Shown: one piece after another, positions 1 to 7,906 of the stretch
Layout of the letters: each line of letters opens with the position of its first letter
Position numbering within the stretch: position 1 is the stretch's first letter
Assembly: GCF_052055585.1 (NCBI RefSeq)
Contig: NZ_CP170485.1
Span: forward strand, 1,550,001 to 1,614,000
Direction: 5' to 3'
DNA from: Oceanicaulis sp052055585
GTDB lineage: Bacteria > Pseudomonadota > Alphaproteobacteria > Caulobacterales > Maricaulaceae
Length of the DNA: 64,000 bases
The notes under the pieces: model-generated
What the model was told of the DNA's origin: nothing
Database searches by the model: none
What the model saw: only the letters and a program-made list of their open reading frames with translations
Program-made: the position numbers and the translations under genes

Positions 1-9
1 CAGCTCAAT

Positions 10-31
10 GCCCCGCCCGGGCCGGCGGGGC
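10..31 (-). terminator. GC-rich hairpin, possible terminator
   Basis: An 8-bp perfect stem (GCCCCGCC / GGCGGGGC) with a 6-nt loop lies just downstream of the minus-strand acyl-CoA dehydrogenase gene. No good T-run follows on the minus strand (ATTGAG), so it is only a weak candidate for an intrinsic terminator. Confidence 0.35.
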
Positions 32-78
32 CAATAGAAAGACTGTCTAGCGCCTATAGAGCGCGTCGACGACGCGAC

Positions 79-1215
79 CTAGCGCAGCACGTCCTTGGCG
101 ATGATCACGCGCATGATCTCGTTCGTGCCCTCAAGGATCTGGTGAACCCGCAGATCACGCACAATGCGCTCCAGCGGATAATCCTTCAGATATCCGTAGC
201 CGCCATGGATCTGCAGCGCGTCATTGGCGATCTTGAAGCCCATATCGGTCGCGAAACGCTTGGCCATGGCGCAATGCTTGGCGGCGGACGGGTCCTTGCG
301 GTCCACGCTGTCGGCCGCGCGCAGCAACATCAGGCGCGAGGCGTCGAGCTCGGTGACCATGTCGGCGAGCTTGAACTGGGTCGCCTGGAAGTCGGCGATG
401 TTACGACCGAACTGGCTGCGTTCCCTGGCGTACTGGATGGCGAGATCCACAGCTTCCGCCGCCCCGCCCAGCGAGCAGGCGCCAATATTGATGCGTCCGC
501 CATTCAGGCCCTGCATCGCAAAGCCGAAGCCCTGGCCTTCCTCGCCGATGCGGTTCTCGACCGGCACGCGGCAATCCTCAAAGGTGACGACGCGGGTCGG
601 CTGGGAGTTCCAGCCCATCTTGCGCTCGTTCGCGCCAAAGCTCAGGCCGGGCGTGTCCTTCTCGACGATGATTGTGGAAATGCCCTTGGGGCCGTCTTCG
701 CCCGTGCGGCACATGACGGCGTAAAGATCGCTCGTGCCCGCGCCGGAAATGAAGGCCTTGGAACCGTTCAGAACGTAATGATCACCATCGCGCACAGCCT
801 TGGTGCGCAGATTGGCGGCGTCAGAGCCCGCGCCTGGTTCGGTCAGGCAATAGGACGCAATCTTGTCCATCCGGGTCATCTCGGGCAGCCAGCGCTGGCG
901 CTGCTCTTCATTGCCCCAGCTGTCGATCATCCAGCTGACCATGTTGTGGATGGAGATGAAGGCGGCGGTGGACACACACCCACGCGACAGCTGTTCAAAG
1001 ATTAGGGCCGCATCGACCCGGCTCATCGCCGAACCGCCCACATCCTCGCGGGTGTAGATGCCGGCGAATCCCATCTCCGCCGCTTCGCGCAGCACATCCA
1101 CGGGGAAGTGCTTGTCCTCATCCCATTGGGCCGCATTGGGCTTGAGACGATCATCGGAGAACTTGCGGGCTGCGTCCTGAATCAGCGCTTGCTCTTCTGA
1201 CAGCTCGAAATGCAC
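79..1215 (-). CDS. isobutyryl-CoA dehydrogenase (ACAD8-like)
   Basis: A 378-residue FAD-dependent acyl-CoA dehydrogenase that should oxidise isobutyryl-CoA to methacrylyl-CoA in valine breakdown. It has the family's normal length. Long stretches match the human ACAD8 pattern (YCLTEPGAGSDAA, LNGSKAFISGAG, GWNSQPTR, HGGYGYLKDY), and the motif LEGTNE near the C terminus supplies the catalytic Glu (E362). I placed the start at GTG 1215 because a strong AGGAGG lies about 7 nt upstream; the open frame continues upstream without similarity. It is divergent from hemB. Subfamily assignment rests on motif similarity; a related short branched-chain substrate is possible. Confidence 0.88.
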   Translation of the reverse strand: MHFELSEEQALIQDAARKFSDDRLKPNAAQWDEDKHFPVDVLREAAEMGFAGIYTREDVGGSAMSRVDAALIFEQLSRGCVSTAAFISIHNMVSWMIDSWGNEEQRQRWLPEMTRMDKIASYCLTEPGAGSDAANLRTKAVRDGDHYVLNGSKAFISGAGTSDLYAVMCRTGEDGPKGISTIIVEKDTPGLSFGANERKMGWNSQPTRVVTFEDCRVPVENRIGEEGQGFGFAMQGLNGGRINIGACSLGGAAEAVDLAIQYARERSQFGRNIADFQATQFKLADMVTELDASRLMLLRAADSVDRKDPSAAKHCAMAKRFATDMGFKIANDALQIHGGYGYLKDYPLERIVRDLRVHQILEGTNEIMRVIIAKDVLR

Positions 1216-1305
1216 GGGGAAACCTCCTAAACAGACCGGGTTGGACCGGCTCCGACCGCGTGAAACGCGATATGTTCTGATTTGCTGCAAGCGAGATAGA
1301 CCAAG

Positions 1306-2292
1306 ATGGCCGCTTTTCCCACCACCCGTATGCGCCGGATGCGCGCGCATGACTGGTCCCGCCGCCTGATGCGCGAGAATGTGCTGACGCCGAACGACCT
1401 GATCTGGACGCTGGTGGTGTCTGACAAGGCGGGCCCCGTCGAGCCGGTCGCCTCCATGCCCGGCGTTGACCGCCTGAGCGTGAAAGCGGCCGCCGATGCG
1501 GCCCGCCGGGCGCGCGATCTGGGCATCCCCGCCATCGCGATTTTCCCCCATGTCGACCCGTCCCTGAAAGACGAGAACGGTCGCGAGGCGGACAATCCGG
1601 ACGGGCTGGTGGCGCAAGCGATCAAGGCGATGAAGGACGCCGCGCCGGAAGTCGGGATTATCTGCGATGTCGCGCTCGACCCCTTTACCGATCACGGCCA
1701 TGACGGGCTGATCGAGAACGGCGTCATCCTTAACGACGCAACGGTCGAACGCCTGTGCAGCCAGGCCCTGATGCAGGCCGCGTCCGGCGCGGATGTGGTC
1801 GCCCCGTCCGACATGATGGATGGCCGCATCGGCGCGATCCGGGAAGCGCTCGACTCAGAAGGCTATGAGGACACGATGATCATGTCCTACGCCGCCAAAT
1901 ACGCCTCGGCCTTCTATGGCCCCTATCGTGACGCCATCGGCACCGCCGTGGCGCTGCAGGGCGACAAGAAGACCTATCAGATGGACCCCGCCAACACTGA
2001 TGAAGCGATCCGTGAGGTCATGCTCGATATCGATGAAGGCGCGGACATGATCATGGTCAAACCGGGCCTACCCTATCTCGATATCGTTGCGCGTCTCAAG
2101 GCGACCTTCGAGATGCCCACCTATGCGTTCCAGGTGTCCGGCGAATACGCGATGATCCAGGCCGCAGCGCAAAACGGCTGGATCGACGGCGAGCGCGCCA
2201 TGCTGGAAAGCCTCTTGGCGTTCAAGCGCGCGGGCGCTGACGGCATTCTGACCTATTTTGCTCCGAAAGCGGCGGAGCTGCTGAATGGCTAA
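1306..2292 (+). CDS. hemB: delta-aminolevulinic acid dehydratase
   Basis: Porphobilinogen synthase, 328 residues, condenses two 5-aminolevulinate molecules to porphobilinogen in haem synthesis. The two active-site lysines are visible at K198 (SYAAKYAS) and K252 (MVKPGLPYLD), the latter being the Schiff-base lysine. The metal-binding segment reads DVALDPFTDHGHDG, i.e. the aspartate-rich version typical of Mg/K-dependent enzymes rather than the Zn-binding triple-cysteine form. The stop overlaps the start of the next gene by 8 nt, suggesting translational coupling. The Shine-Dalgarno sequence before ATG 1306 is weak. Confidence 0.96.
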   Translation: MAAFPTTRMRRMRAHDWSRRLMRENVLTPNDLIWTLVVSDKAGPVEPVASMPGVDRLSVKAAADAARRARDLGIPAIAIFPHVDPSLKDENGREADNPDGLVAQAIKAMKDAAPEVGIICDVALDPFTDHGHDGLIENGVILNDATVERLCSQALMQAASGADVVAPSDMMDGRIGAIREALDSEGYEDTMIMSYAAKYASAFYGPYRDAIGTAVALQGDKKTYQMDPANTDEAIREVMLDIDEGADMIMVKPGLPYLDIVARLKATFEMPTYAFQVSGEYAMIQAAAQNGWIDGERAMLESLLAFKRAGADGILTYFAPKAAELLNG

Positions 2293-3421
2293 GCGTCCCG
2301 AAACCCTCGCCGCCCAAGCGCTGCACCAGACCGATACCGAAACCGGCGCGGTAATCCCGCCCATCCATCCCGCGACGACCTTCATGCGCGACGAGAAAAA
2401 CGCGCTGGTGGGCGAGATGGATTATCGCCGTCCCAAGGGCCCGACCGAAGTGCAGGCCGCCAAGGTGCTGGCGGCGCTTGAGAACGCAGCGGATGCGCGC
2501 CTGTTCAGCTCCGGCCTCGCCGCGATCTCAGCCGTGCTCGATACGCTCAAGGTCGGCGCACATGTGGTGGCGCAAACCGAGATGTATTACGGGGCCAAGA
2601 AGCTCCTGCATCATTTCGCCTCCAAAGGCTTGATCTCACTGAGCTTCTTTGAGCCCCACGACATGGCGGGCCTGAAAAAAGCTGTCCAGCCGGGCCGGAC
2701 CGAGCTCGTCTGGATCGAGACGCCCGCCAATCCCAGCTGGGCCGTGGTTGATATCGCCCTCGCCGCCGAGATCGCCCATGAAGCCGGGGCCATTCTGGGC
2801 GTGGACAGCACCTGCGCCCCGCCCTGCACCACGCGCGCGCTGGATCTTGGCGCTGACCTCGTCATGCATTCGGCGACCAAATACCTCAATGGTCATTCCG
2901 ATGTGCTGATGGGCGCGGTCGTCACCAAAGAAACCAATGCGCGCTGGGAGGCGCTCTGCGCAGGTCACAGCCTGTCCGGCGCCGTTCCGAGCGCCTTTGA
3001 CAGCTGGCTGATGATGCGCGGCCTGCGCACCCTGTTCGTGCGCTATGAGCGCCAGAGCAGCAACGCCATGAAACTCGCCCTGGCCCTGCAGGAGCATAAA
3101 GGCGTCAGCCATGTGCTCTATCCGGGCCTTGAGAGCCATCCGGGCCACGCTGTCGCAGCACGTCAGATGACGGGCGGCTTCGGCGGCCTTCTGTCGATCC
3201 GGCTCAAGGGCGGCGCAGAGGCCGCGCGCAAGCTGTGCGCCTCAACGAAAGTCTTCCTGCAAGCCACCTCGATTGGCGGCGTGGAAAGCCTGATCGAGCA
3301 TCGCAAGCCCATTGAAGGCCCCAGCAGCCCGACACCAGACGATCTGGTGCGCCTGTCTTGCGGGATCGAAGCGGCGGACGATCTGATCGAGGATCTAACC
3401 GCAGTGCTAGACAAGCTCTAG
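2285..3421 (+). CDS. Cys/Met metabolism PLP-dependent enzyme
   Basis: A 378-residue member of the cystathionine gamma-synthase / beta-lyase fold. The PLP lysine is K199 in SATKYLNGHSD. FSSGLAA near residue 74 and a C-terminal RLSCGIE motif are typical of the family. It may act as cystathionine beta-lyase (MetC) or another trans-sulfuration enzyme; the family cannot be resolved by eye. It overlaps hemB by 8 nt and probably shares its transcript. Its stop TAG shares the tetranucleotide CTAG (3418-3421) with the stop of the convergent gene. Confidence 0.88.
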   Translation: MAKRPETLAAQALHQTDTETGAVIPPIHPATTFMRDEKNALVGEMDYRRPKGPTEVQAAKVLAALENAADARLFSSGLAAISAVLDTLKVGAHVVAQTEMYYGAKKLLHHFASKGLISLSFFEPHDMAGLKKAVQPGRTELVWIETPANPSWAVVDIALAAEIAHEAGAILGVDSTCAPPCTTRALDLGADLVMHSATKYLNGHSDVLMGAVVTKETNARWEALCAGHSLSGAVPSAFDSWLMMRGLRTLFVRYERQSSNAMKLALALQEHKGVSHVLYPGLESHPGHAVAARQMTGGFGGLLSIRLKGGAEAARKLCASTKVFLQATSIGGVESLIEHRKPIEGPSSPTPDDLVRLSCGIEAADDLIEDLTAVLDKL

Positions 3422-4050
3422 TCCACACGCCCGATCGGCGGGATCGACCATTTGAAGATGATGGCGCAGCCCCGCAGCACGAACGCAGCGAGGGCGGCGC
3501 CGACCGCCGCCGGTCCTGTCGGAACATCCAGAGACACCGCCGCCACATAGACTGACGCCCCGAACAGCGCCGCGAGCGCATAGACATCCGCGCGCAGGAT
3601 CAGGGGCACGTCATTGACGATGATGTCACGCACCAGACCGCCAAAGGCCGAGCTCATCACCCCGGTCACCAGCGCGATTGTCCAGTGCAGCCCCGCCGCC
3701 AGACCGGCCTGCGCGCCCAGCACACAGAAGACCGCGAGCCCGGCGCCATCCGCCCAGACCAGCGCGCGATAGCGCGCGCCCTCTTCCCCGCGCACGAGTT
3801 CAGAGCCGTAATAGCCGATCACCCCGCCCGCGAGCGCAAGCAAAAGATAGTGCGGCGCCTCGATCCAGTAGACCGGCAAGCGGCCAAGCAGCATGTCGCG
3901 CAGCGTGCCGCCGCCCATGCCCGTCACAGCGCCGATCACCGCCGCGCCGAACGGATCCAGATGCTTGCGCGCGGACAGGATGCCGCCCGACAGGGCGAAG
4001 ACGAAAATGCCGATATAGTTCAGCGTCAGGAAGACGAGCGCGACATTCAT
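3418..4050 (-). CDS. TRIC-family (UPF0126) membrane protein
   Basis: A 210-residue integral membrane protein of the bacterial trimeric intracellular cation channel family (formerly UPF0126, YicG-like). Two similar three-helix repeats are visible, each carrying a glycine-rich kink followed by an acidic pair: GGGTLRDMLLG in the first and GGLVRDIIVND in the second, as expected. ATG 4050 is chosen because it forms an ATGA overlap with the stop of the upstream DUF389 gene; an upstream in-frame extension lies entirely inside that gene. Last gene of a five-gene minus-strand operon. Confidence 0.88.
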   Translation of the reverse strand: MNVALVFLTLNYIGIFVFALSGGILSARKHLDPFGAAVIGAVTGMGGGTLRDMLLGRLPVYWIEAPHYLLLALAGGVIGYYGSELVRGEEGARYRALVWADGAGLAVFCVLGAQAGLAAGLHWTIALVTGVMSSAFGGLVRDIIVNDVPLILRADVYALAALFGASVYVAAVSLDVPTGPAAVGAALAAFVLRGCAIIFKWSIPPIGRVD

Positions 4051-5054
4051 AGCTGCACACCCTCGCCGCCCGTGGCTGCAAAATGCGCCGCCAGTGCGGA
4101 CAGGATCACGATCATGGTGATCCACACGCCCGCATTCACATAAACCGACCGCTTGGCCGAACGGCGCTCAAGCCAGGTGCGCGGCCTGACGCCCTTGAAG
4201 TAATAGACCATGAGCGCGCTGAGATTGACGGCTACGACGTTGATCGACAGCAGCAGCGTCGCACGCCCCGCCAGCTCCCAGGCGCCGCTGCCCGCGAGAA
4301 GGCCCGCAGCAGAGGCCGGCGGCAACAGCGCCACCGCCACCATCACGCCCACCAGAGCCGCCGGCAGGCCCGTGGCGATCGACAGCGCGGCCGCCGCACC
4401 TGCCGCCAGGGCGAGCGCGGCGGAATCCGGGCCCACAACCGTGCGGCTCATCAACTCGTCTGAATACAGGTTTGGCTCATAGATCAGACCGACCGCAAAA
4501 CTGAGCGCCAGGCCGAAAGCCAGTCCCGTCACGGCGGTCTTGGCCGCCTTGAGCATCAACGACAGATCCCCGAGAGCCGAGCCAAATGAAAACGCCAGGA
4601 TCGGCCCCAGAAGCGGCGCGATCACCATGGCCCCGATGACCGCGGCGACGTTATCGGCGGACAGGCCGAACACCACCACGACCGTGGAGAGCGCCGTCAG
4701 CATCAGGAAATCAGAATTGATCTCCGCGCCCTTGGCGATGTCCTGATACATTTCCTCACGCAGCGCCAGTCGACGCTTGGTGCGTGTGTCTTCATCGGGA
4801 TTTTCCTCAAGACGCGGCACGCTGGCCTCGATGGGAATGACCACCAGACGCCAGTTCTGCTCGCCCTCCAGGATCGCCTGAACCGCATCAATGGCTTTCT
4901 GACCGTCGCCATCGCGGAAAGTCAGACGCAGCAGACGCTTGCCCTGATCATCCGGCTCGGTCAGGCGATGATCGAGCGGATCGGTCTTCAAGGTCGCCTT
5001 CAGGATCGGCTGAACCTTCTCGCCATCAGGAAAGGTGATCTCAATCAGGCGCAT
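4047..5054 (-). CDS. DUF389 / TIGR00341-type membrane protein
   Basis: A 335-residue protein with a soluble N-terminal part (about residues 1-110) and a DUF389 membrane core with a conserved AAVIGAMVIAPLLGPILA helix and several further hydrophobic helices. Function of this family is not established; some members are annotated as hydrophobic or putative transport proteins. It lies 5 nt downstream of the dehydrogenase gene and overlaps the TRIC gene by 4 nt, so it is co-transcribed with both. Confidence 0.85.
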   Translation of the reverse strand: MRLIEITFPDGEKVQPILKATLKTDPLDHRLTEPDDQGKRLLRLTFRDGDGQKAIDAVQAILEGEQNWRLVVIPIEASVPRLEENPDEDTRTKRRLALREEMYQDIAKGAEINSDFLMLTALSTVVVVFGLSADNVAAVIGAMVIAPLLGPILAFSFGSALGDLSLMLKAAKTAVTGLAFGLALSFAVGLIYEPNLYSDELMSRTVVGPDSAALALAAGAAAALSIATGLPAALVGVMVAVALLPPASAAGLLAGSGAWELAGRATLLLSINVVAVNLSALMVYYFKGVRPRTWLERRSAKRSVYVNAGVWITMIVILSALAAHFAATGGEGVQL

Positions 5055-5059
5055 GAGCG

Positions 5060-5929
5060 TCAGGTCCGATCCGCGTTTTCAAGCCGGGCGATCAGGCTGG
5101 ACGTATCCCAGCGACCGCCGCCCATGGCCTCGATCTCGGCATAGAACTGATCGACCAGAGCCGCGGCCGGAAGGCGCGAACCATTGTTTCGCGCTTCTTC
5201 GAGCGCAATGCGAAGATCCTTTCGCATCCAGTTGACCGCAAAGCCAAAATCAAACTCACCATTCGCCATGGTCTGCCAGCGATTTTCCATCTGCCAGCTT
5301 TGCGCTGCGCCCTTAGAGATCGCAGAAATCACCGTTTCCGGATCCAGACCTGCGCGCTTGGCGAAGTGCAAACCTTCCGCCAGTCCCTGCACCACGCCCG
5401 CAATACAGATCTGATTGACCATCTTGGTCAGTTGGCCTGCGCCCGCCGAGCCGGCATGAACCATCGCCTTGGCATAGCACTCCATGATCGCTTCAGCCTT
5501 GACGAAAACGTCAGGCTCGCCGCCGCACATAATCGACAGCTGGCCATTTTCCGCCCCGGCCTGACCGCCAGACACCGGCGCATCCAGGAACCCGATCCCC
5601 ATCGACTTGGCCGCGTCAGACAGGCCGCGGGCCAGCTCGGCGGAGGCCGTCGTATGATCCACCAGCACTGCACCCGCTTTCATGGCGGGCAGCGCCAGCT
5701 CCGCCACCACGCGAACATCCGGGTCATCGCCCAGGCACATGAAGACGCAATCTGCATCGCTGACGGCGGCCTCGACGGCGTCACAGGCCTTGCCCGTGTA
5801 TTTCGACGACCAGTCGGTCGCCTTGGCCGCCGTGCGGTTCCAGACCCGAACGTCATGCCCGGCCTGGCTCAGATGGCCCGCCATCGGAAAGCCCATCACC
5901 CCAAGGCCCAGGAATGCAACAACCGCCAT
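5060..5929 (-). CDS. 3-hydroxyisobutyrate dehydrogenase family enzyme
   Basis: A 289-residue beta-hydroxyacid dehydrogenase. The NAD(P)-binding GLGVMG is at residues 8-13, the substrate-binding DAPVSGG at 116-122, and the catalytic lysine is K169 with N172 in GQLTKMVNQ. Start ATG 5929 has AAGGAG 4 nt upstream. The preceding cupin gene stops 1 nt away. Likely substrates include 3-hydroxyisobutyrate (valine degradation) or tartronate semialdehyde; the isobutyryl-CoA dehydrogenase gene near the left edge makes the first attractive, but they are not in one operon, so this is inference. Confidence 0.87.
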   Translation of the reverse strand: MAVVAFLGLGVMGFPMAGHLSQAGHDVRVWNRTAAKATDWSSKYTGKACDAVEAAVSDADCVFMCLGDDPDVRVVAELALPAMKAGAVLVDHTTASAELARGLSDAAKSMGIGFLDAPVSGGQAGAENGQLSIMCGGEPDVFVKAEAIMECYAKAMVHAGSAGAGQLTKMVNQICIAGVVQGLAEGLHFAKRAGLDPETVISAISKGAAQSWQMENRWQTMANGEFDFGFAVNWMRKDLRIALEEARNNGSRLPAAALVDQFYAEIEAMGGGRWDTSSLIARLENADRT

Positions 5930-5930
5930 C

Positions 5931-6320
5931 TTACGCTCCTTCAAGGCCGCTTCCGGCCAGCTGTTCACCCAGGCTGCGGGTCTTGTCCGCGATCACATCG
6001 CCTGTGTGTTTGGTCTCGACCGGTTCGACCAGCATCACCCAACATTCCTGTTCCGCCACAGGATTATGCTGCACGCCGCGCGGGACGACATGCATGTCGC
6101 CTTCATTGAGGGTGATCGTGCGATCCTCATACTGCATCTCTAGCTGCCCCTTCACGATGAAGAACAACTCGTCCTCCTGCGCATGATCATGCCAGACAAA
6201 CTCGCCCTTGAGCTTGGCGAGCTTGACGTACTGGTCGTTGACACGCGCGATGACACGCGGCGACCAGTGCTCACGGATCTGAGCAAATTCGGCTTCTAGG
6301 CGCTTGACGTCAGCAAACAT
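5931..6320 (-). CDS. cupin-domain protein
   Basis: A 129-residue single-domain cupin. The first motif is visible as WHDHAQEDELFFIVKGQLEM (His-X-His with a downstream Glu) and the second as GDMHVVPRGVQHNPV with a further His, so a metal site is intact. ATG 6320 is used; the frame extends upstream only into the flavin reductase gene. The substrate is unknown: cupins of this size include small dioxygenases, isomerases and sugar-binding proteins. Its position between a flavin reductase and a hydroxyacid dehydrogenase hints at a small catabolic route. Confidence 0.82.
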   Translation of the reverse strand: MFADVKRLEAEFAQIREHWSPRVIARVNDQYVKLAKLKGEFVWHDHAQEDELFFIVKGQLEMQYEDRTITLNEGDMHVVPRGVQHNPVAEQECWVMLVEPVETKHTGDVIADKTRSLGEQLAGSGLEGA

Positions 6321-6330
6321 GGTCTGGCTC

Positions 6331-6801
6331 TCAAATCTGCTTGTAGCCCGAACGAACAAACACCAAGGCATCTGCGTCGCGCGGGCGATCCGCATTCAGG
6401 ACTTCGCCGATAATGATCTCGTGATCCCCGCCCGGCATGACCGCATGACGACGGCATTCAAACCGCGCTATCGCATCCTGAAGGAGCGGCGCGCCATTGC
6501 CCGCAGGCGTCCATTGCCCGCCGCTAGCCTCAAGATCGTCATTGCGCGCGCAGGCCGCAGACAGATCGGCCTGATCCGCCGCCAGGATGTTCACCGCGAA
6601 GTTTTCAGCGCCCAGAAAGCGATCATAGCGATGGCTGTCCTTGGCCAGCGACCACAGGATCAAGGGCGGATCGAGGGAGACCGAGGCGAAGGAATTGATC
6701 GTCATCGCCCGCGCAGCGCCCTCATCCATGACGGTGATCAGCGCGACTCCGGTCGGAAATCGGCCCAGGCAATCACGGAACTCGCGCGCGAAAAGTGACA
6801 A
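6331..6801 (-). CDS. flavin reductase domain protein
   Basis: A 156-residue flavin reductase of the HpaC/NtaB type, which would supply reduced FMN/FAD using NAD(P)H. The FMN-binding segment GVALITVMDEGAARAMTINSFASVSLDPP is recognisable near the N terminus and a GDHEIIIGEV motif near the C terminus. The start appears to be TTG at 6801, preceded by AGGAG at 6-7 nt; no ATG or GTG lies in frame in a better place. First gene of the minus-strand operon running to 3418; the usual partner mono-oxygenase is not next to it. Confidence 0.85.
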   Translation of the reverse strand: MSLFAREFRDCLGRFPTGVALITVMDEGAARAMTINSFASVSLDPPLILWSLAKDSHRYDRFLGAENFAVNILAADQADLSAACARNDDLEASGGQWTPAGNGAPLLQDAIARFECRRHAVMPGGDHEIIIGEVLNADRPRDADALVFVRSGYKQI

Positions 6802-6885
6802 ATTTCACTCCTGATTCGTTTTGACAACGCAGATTTAACCCTGTTGCGCCAAGGTGTCCGCCAGAAATGCCGAAGGTGGGTGGAT

Positions 6886-7797
6886 ATGAGCTCGGATCAA
6901 CCGATCGTCATCAAGAAAGTCAAGAAGGGCGGCGGCCATGGTCACCATGGCGGCGCCTGGAAGGTGGCCTATGCGGACTTCGTGACCGCAATGATGGCCT
7001 TCTTCCTCATGATGTGGCTGATCAATAACACAGAACCTGAACAACGTCAGGGCATCGCTGACTATTTCGCCCCTGCCAGCGTCAGCCGGACGACCTCCGG
7101 TTCGGGCGGAGTTCTGGGCGGCACGAGTTTTGGCGATGACGGCGCACGCGGTTCCGGCTCCTCATCTATCGTCGAACGCCTCGCCCCCCGCTCTGAACAG
7201 GATGTCTCTCGCGAGCAGGAAGCCGATCAGGCGTCCGGCGCAGCGGGCGGCGAACCGCAAGCCTCGTCCGATGCGCTCGCCAGCGCAGTCGCGCGCCGTG
7301 AAGCCGCCCAGTTCGCCAGCGCCGAGCAATCCCTGCGTCAGGCGCTTCAGGACATGCCCGAACTGGCCGAGCTGTCGCGCCATGTTCTCATCGAGGAAAC
7401 GCCTGAAGGCCTGCGCATCCAGCTGATCGACCAGGAAGGCCGCTCCATGTTCGAGCCGGGCGCCATCGAGCCCAACAGCCGCGCCCGTGTTCTCCTGCGC
7501 ACGATTTCTGAAATCGTCCTGCGCCTGCCGAACCGGATCACCATTTCGGGCCATACCGACGCCAGCCCCGCGCCCGTCGGCGGCGTGTCGAACTGGGAAC
7601 TGTCCTCAGCGCGCGCCAACGCGGCCCTGAACATCATGACCGAGGCCGGCATTCCCGATCACCGGATTGCGGAAGTCCGCGGCAAGGCGGGCGCTGAGCC
7701 CCTCTTCCCGGATGATCCCTATCTGCCCGGCAATCGTCGCCTGTCGATCACGCTTCTGCGTGAAGCGCCGGCCATCCCGCCGGGACACTCACTCTAG
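6886..7797 (+). CDS. motB: flagellar motor stator protein MotB
   Basis: A 303-residue stator subunit. One N-terminal membrane helix follows a basic, His/Gly-rich cytoplasmic tail. The proton-carrying aspartate is D31 in KVAYADFVTAMMAFF, equivalent to E. coli MotB D32. A variable linker (about 60-160) leads to a C-terminal OmpA-like peptidoglycan-binding domain with ISGHTDASP and NRRLSITLLRE. ATG 6886 was chosen because the conserved N-terminal tail begins here, with AAGGTGGG upstream. No motA is adjacent. Confidence 0.95.
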   Translation: MSSDQPIVIKKVKKGGGHGHHGGAWKVAYADFVTAMMAFFLMMWLINNTEPEQRQGIADYFAPASVSRTTSGSGGVLGGTSFGDDGARGSGSSSIVERLAPRSEQDVSREQEADQASGAAGGEPQASSDALASAVARREAAQFASAEQSLRQALQDMPELAELSRHVLIEETPEGLRIQLIDQEGRSMFEPGAIEPNSRARVLLRTISEIVLRLPNRITISGHTDASPAPVGGVSNWELSSARANAALNIMTEAGIPDHRIAEVRGKAGAEPLFPDDPYLPGNRRLSITLLREAPAIPPGHSL

Positions 7798-7814
7798 TCT
7801 CCGACACCTCATCA

Positions 7815-7848
7815 GCCCGGATGCAGCGGTTCACGCTCGCATCCGGGC
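7815..7848. repeat. long inverted repeat / hairpin after motB
   Basis: GCCCGGATGC (7815-7824) is perfectly complemented by GCATCCGGGC (7839-7848). Inside, AGCG pairs with CGCT around a GTTCA loop, with a single bulged C at 7838, giving about 14 base pairs. No T-run follows on either side, so it is not a classical intrinsic terminator. It sits between motB and the downstream transporter. Confidence 0.7.
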
Positions 7849-7906
7849 GCAAAGACGCTAACCTGCAGGCTTTGGCGCGAATCCGCGTGCGGCATGAGTG
7901 ACAGGT

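Noticed and set aside
6821..6826. TTGACA as a motB -35 box
   Set aside because: No acceptable -10 hexamer follows at 15-19 bp.
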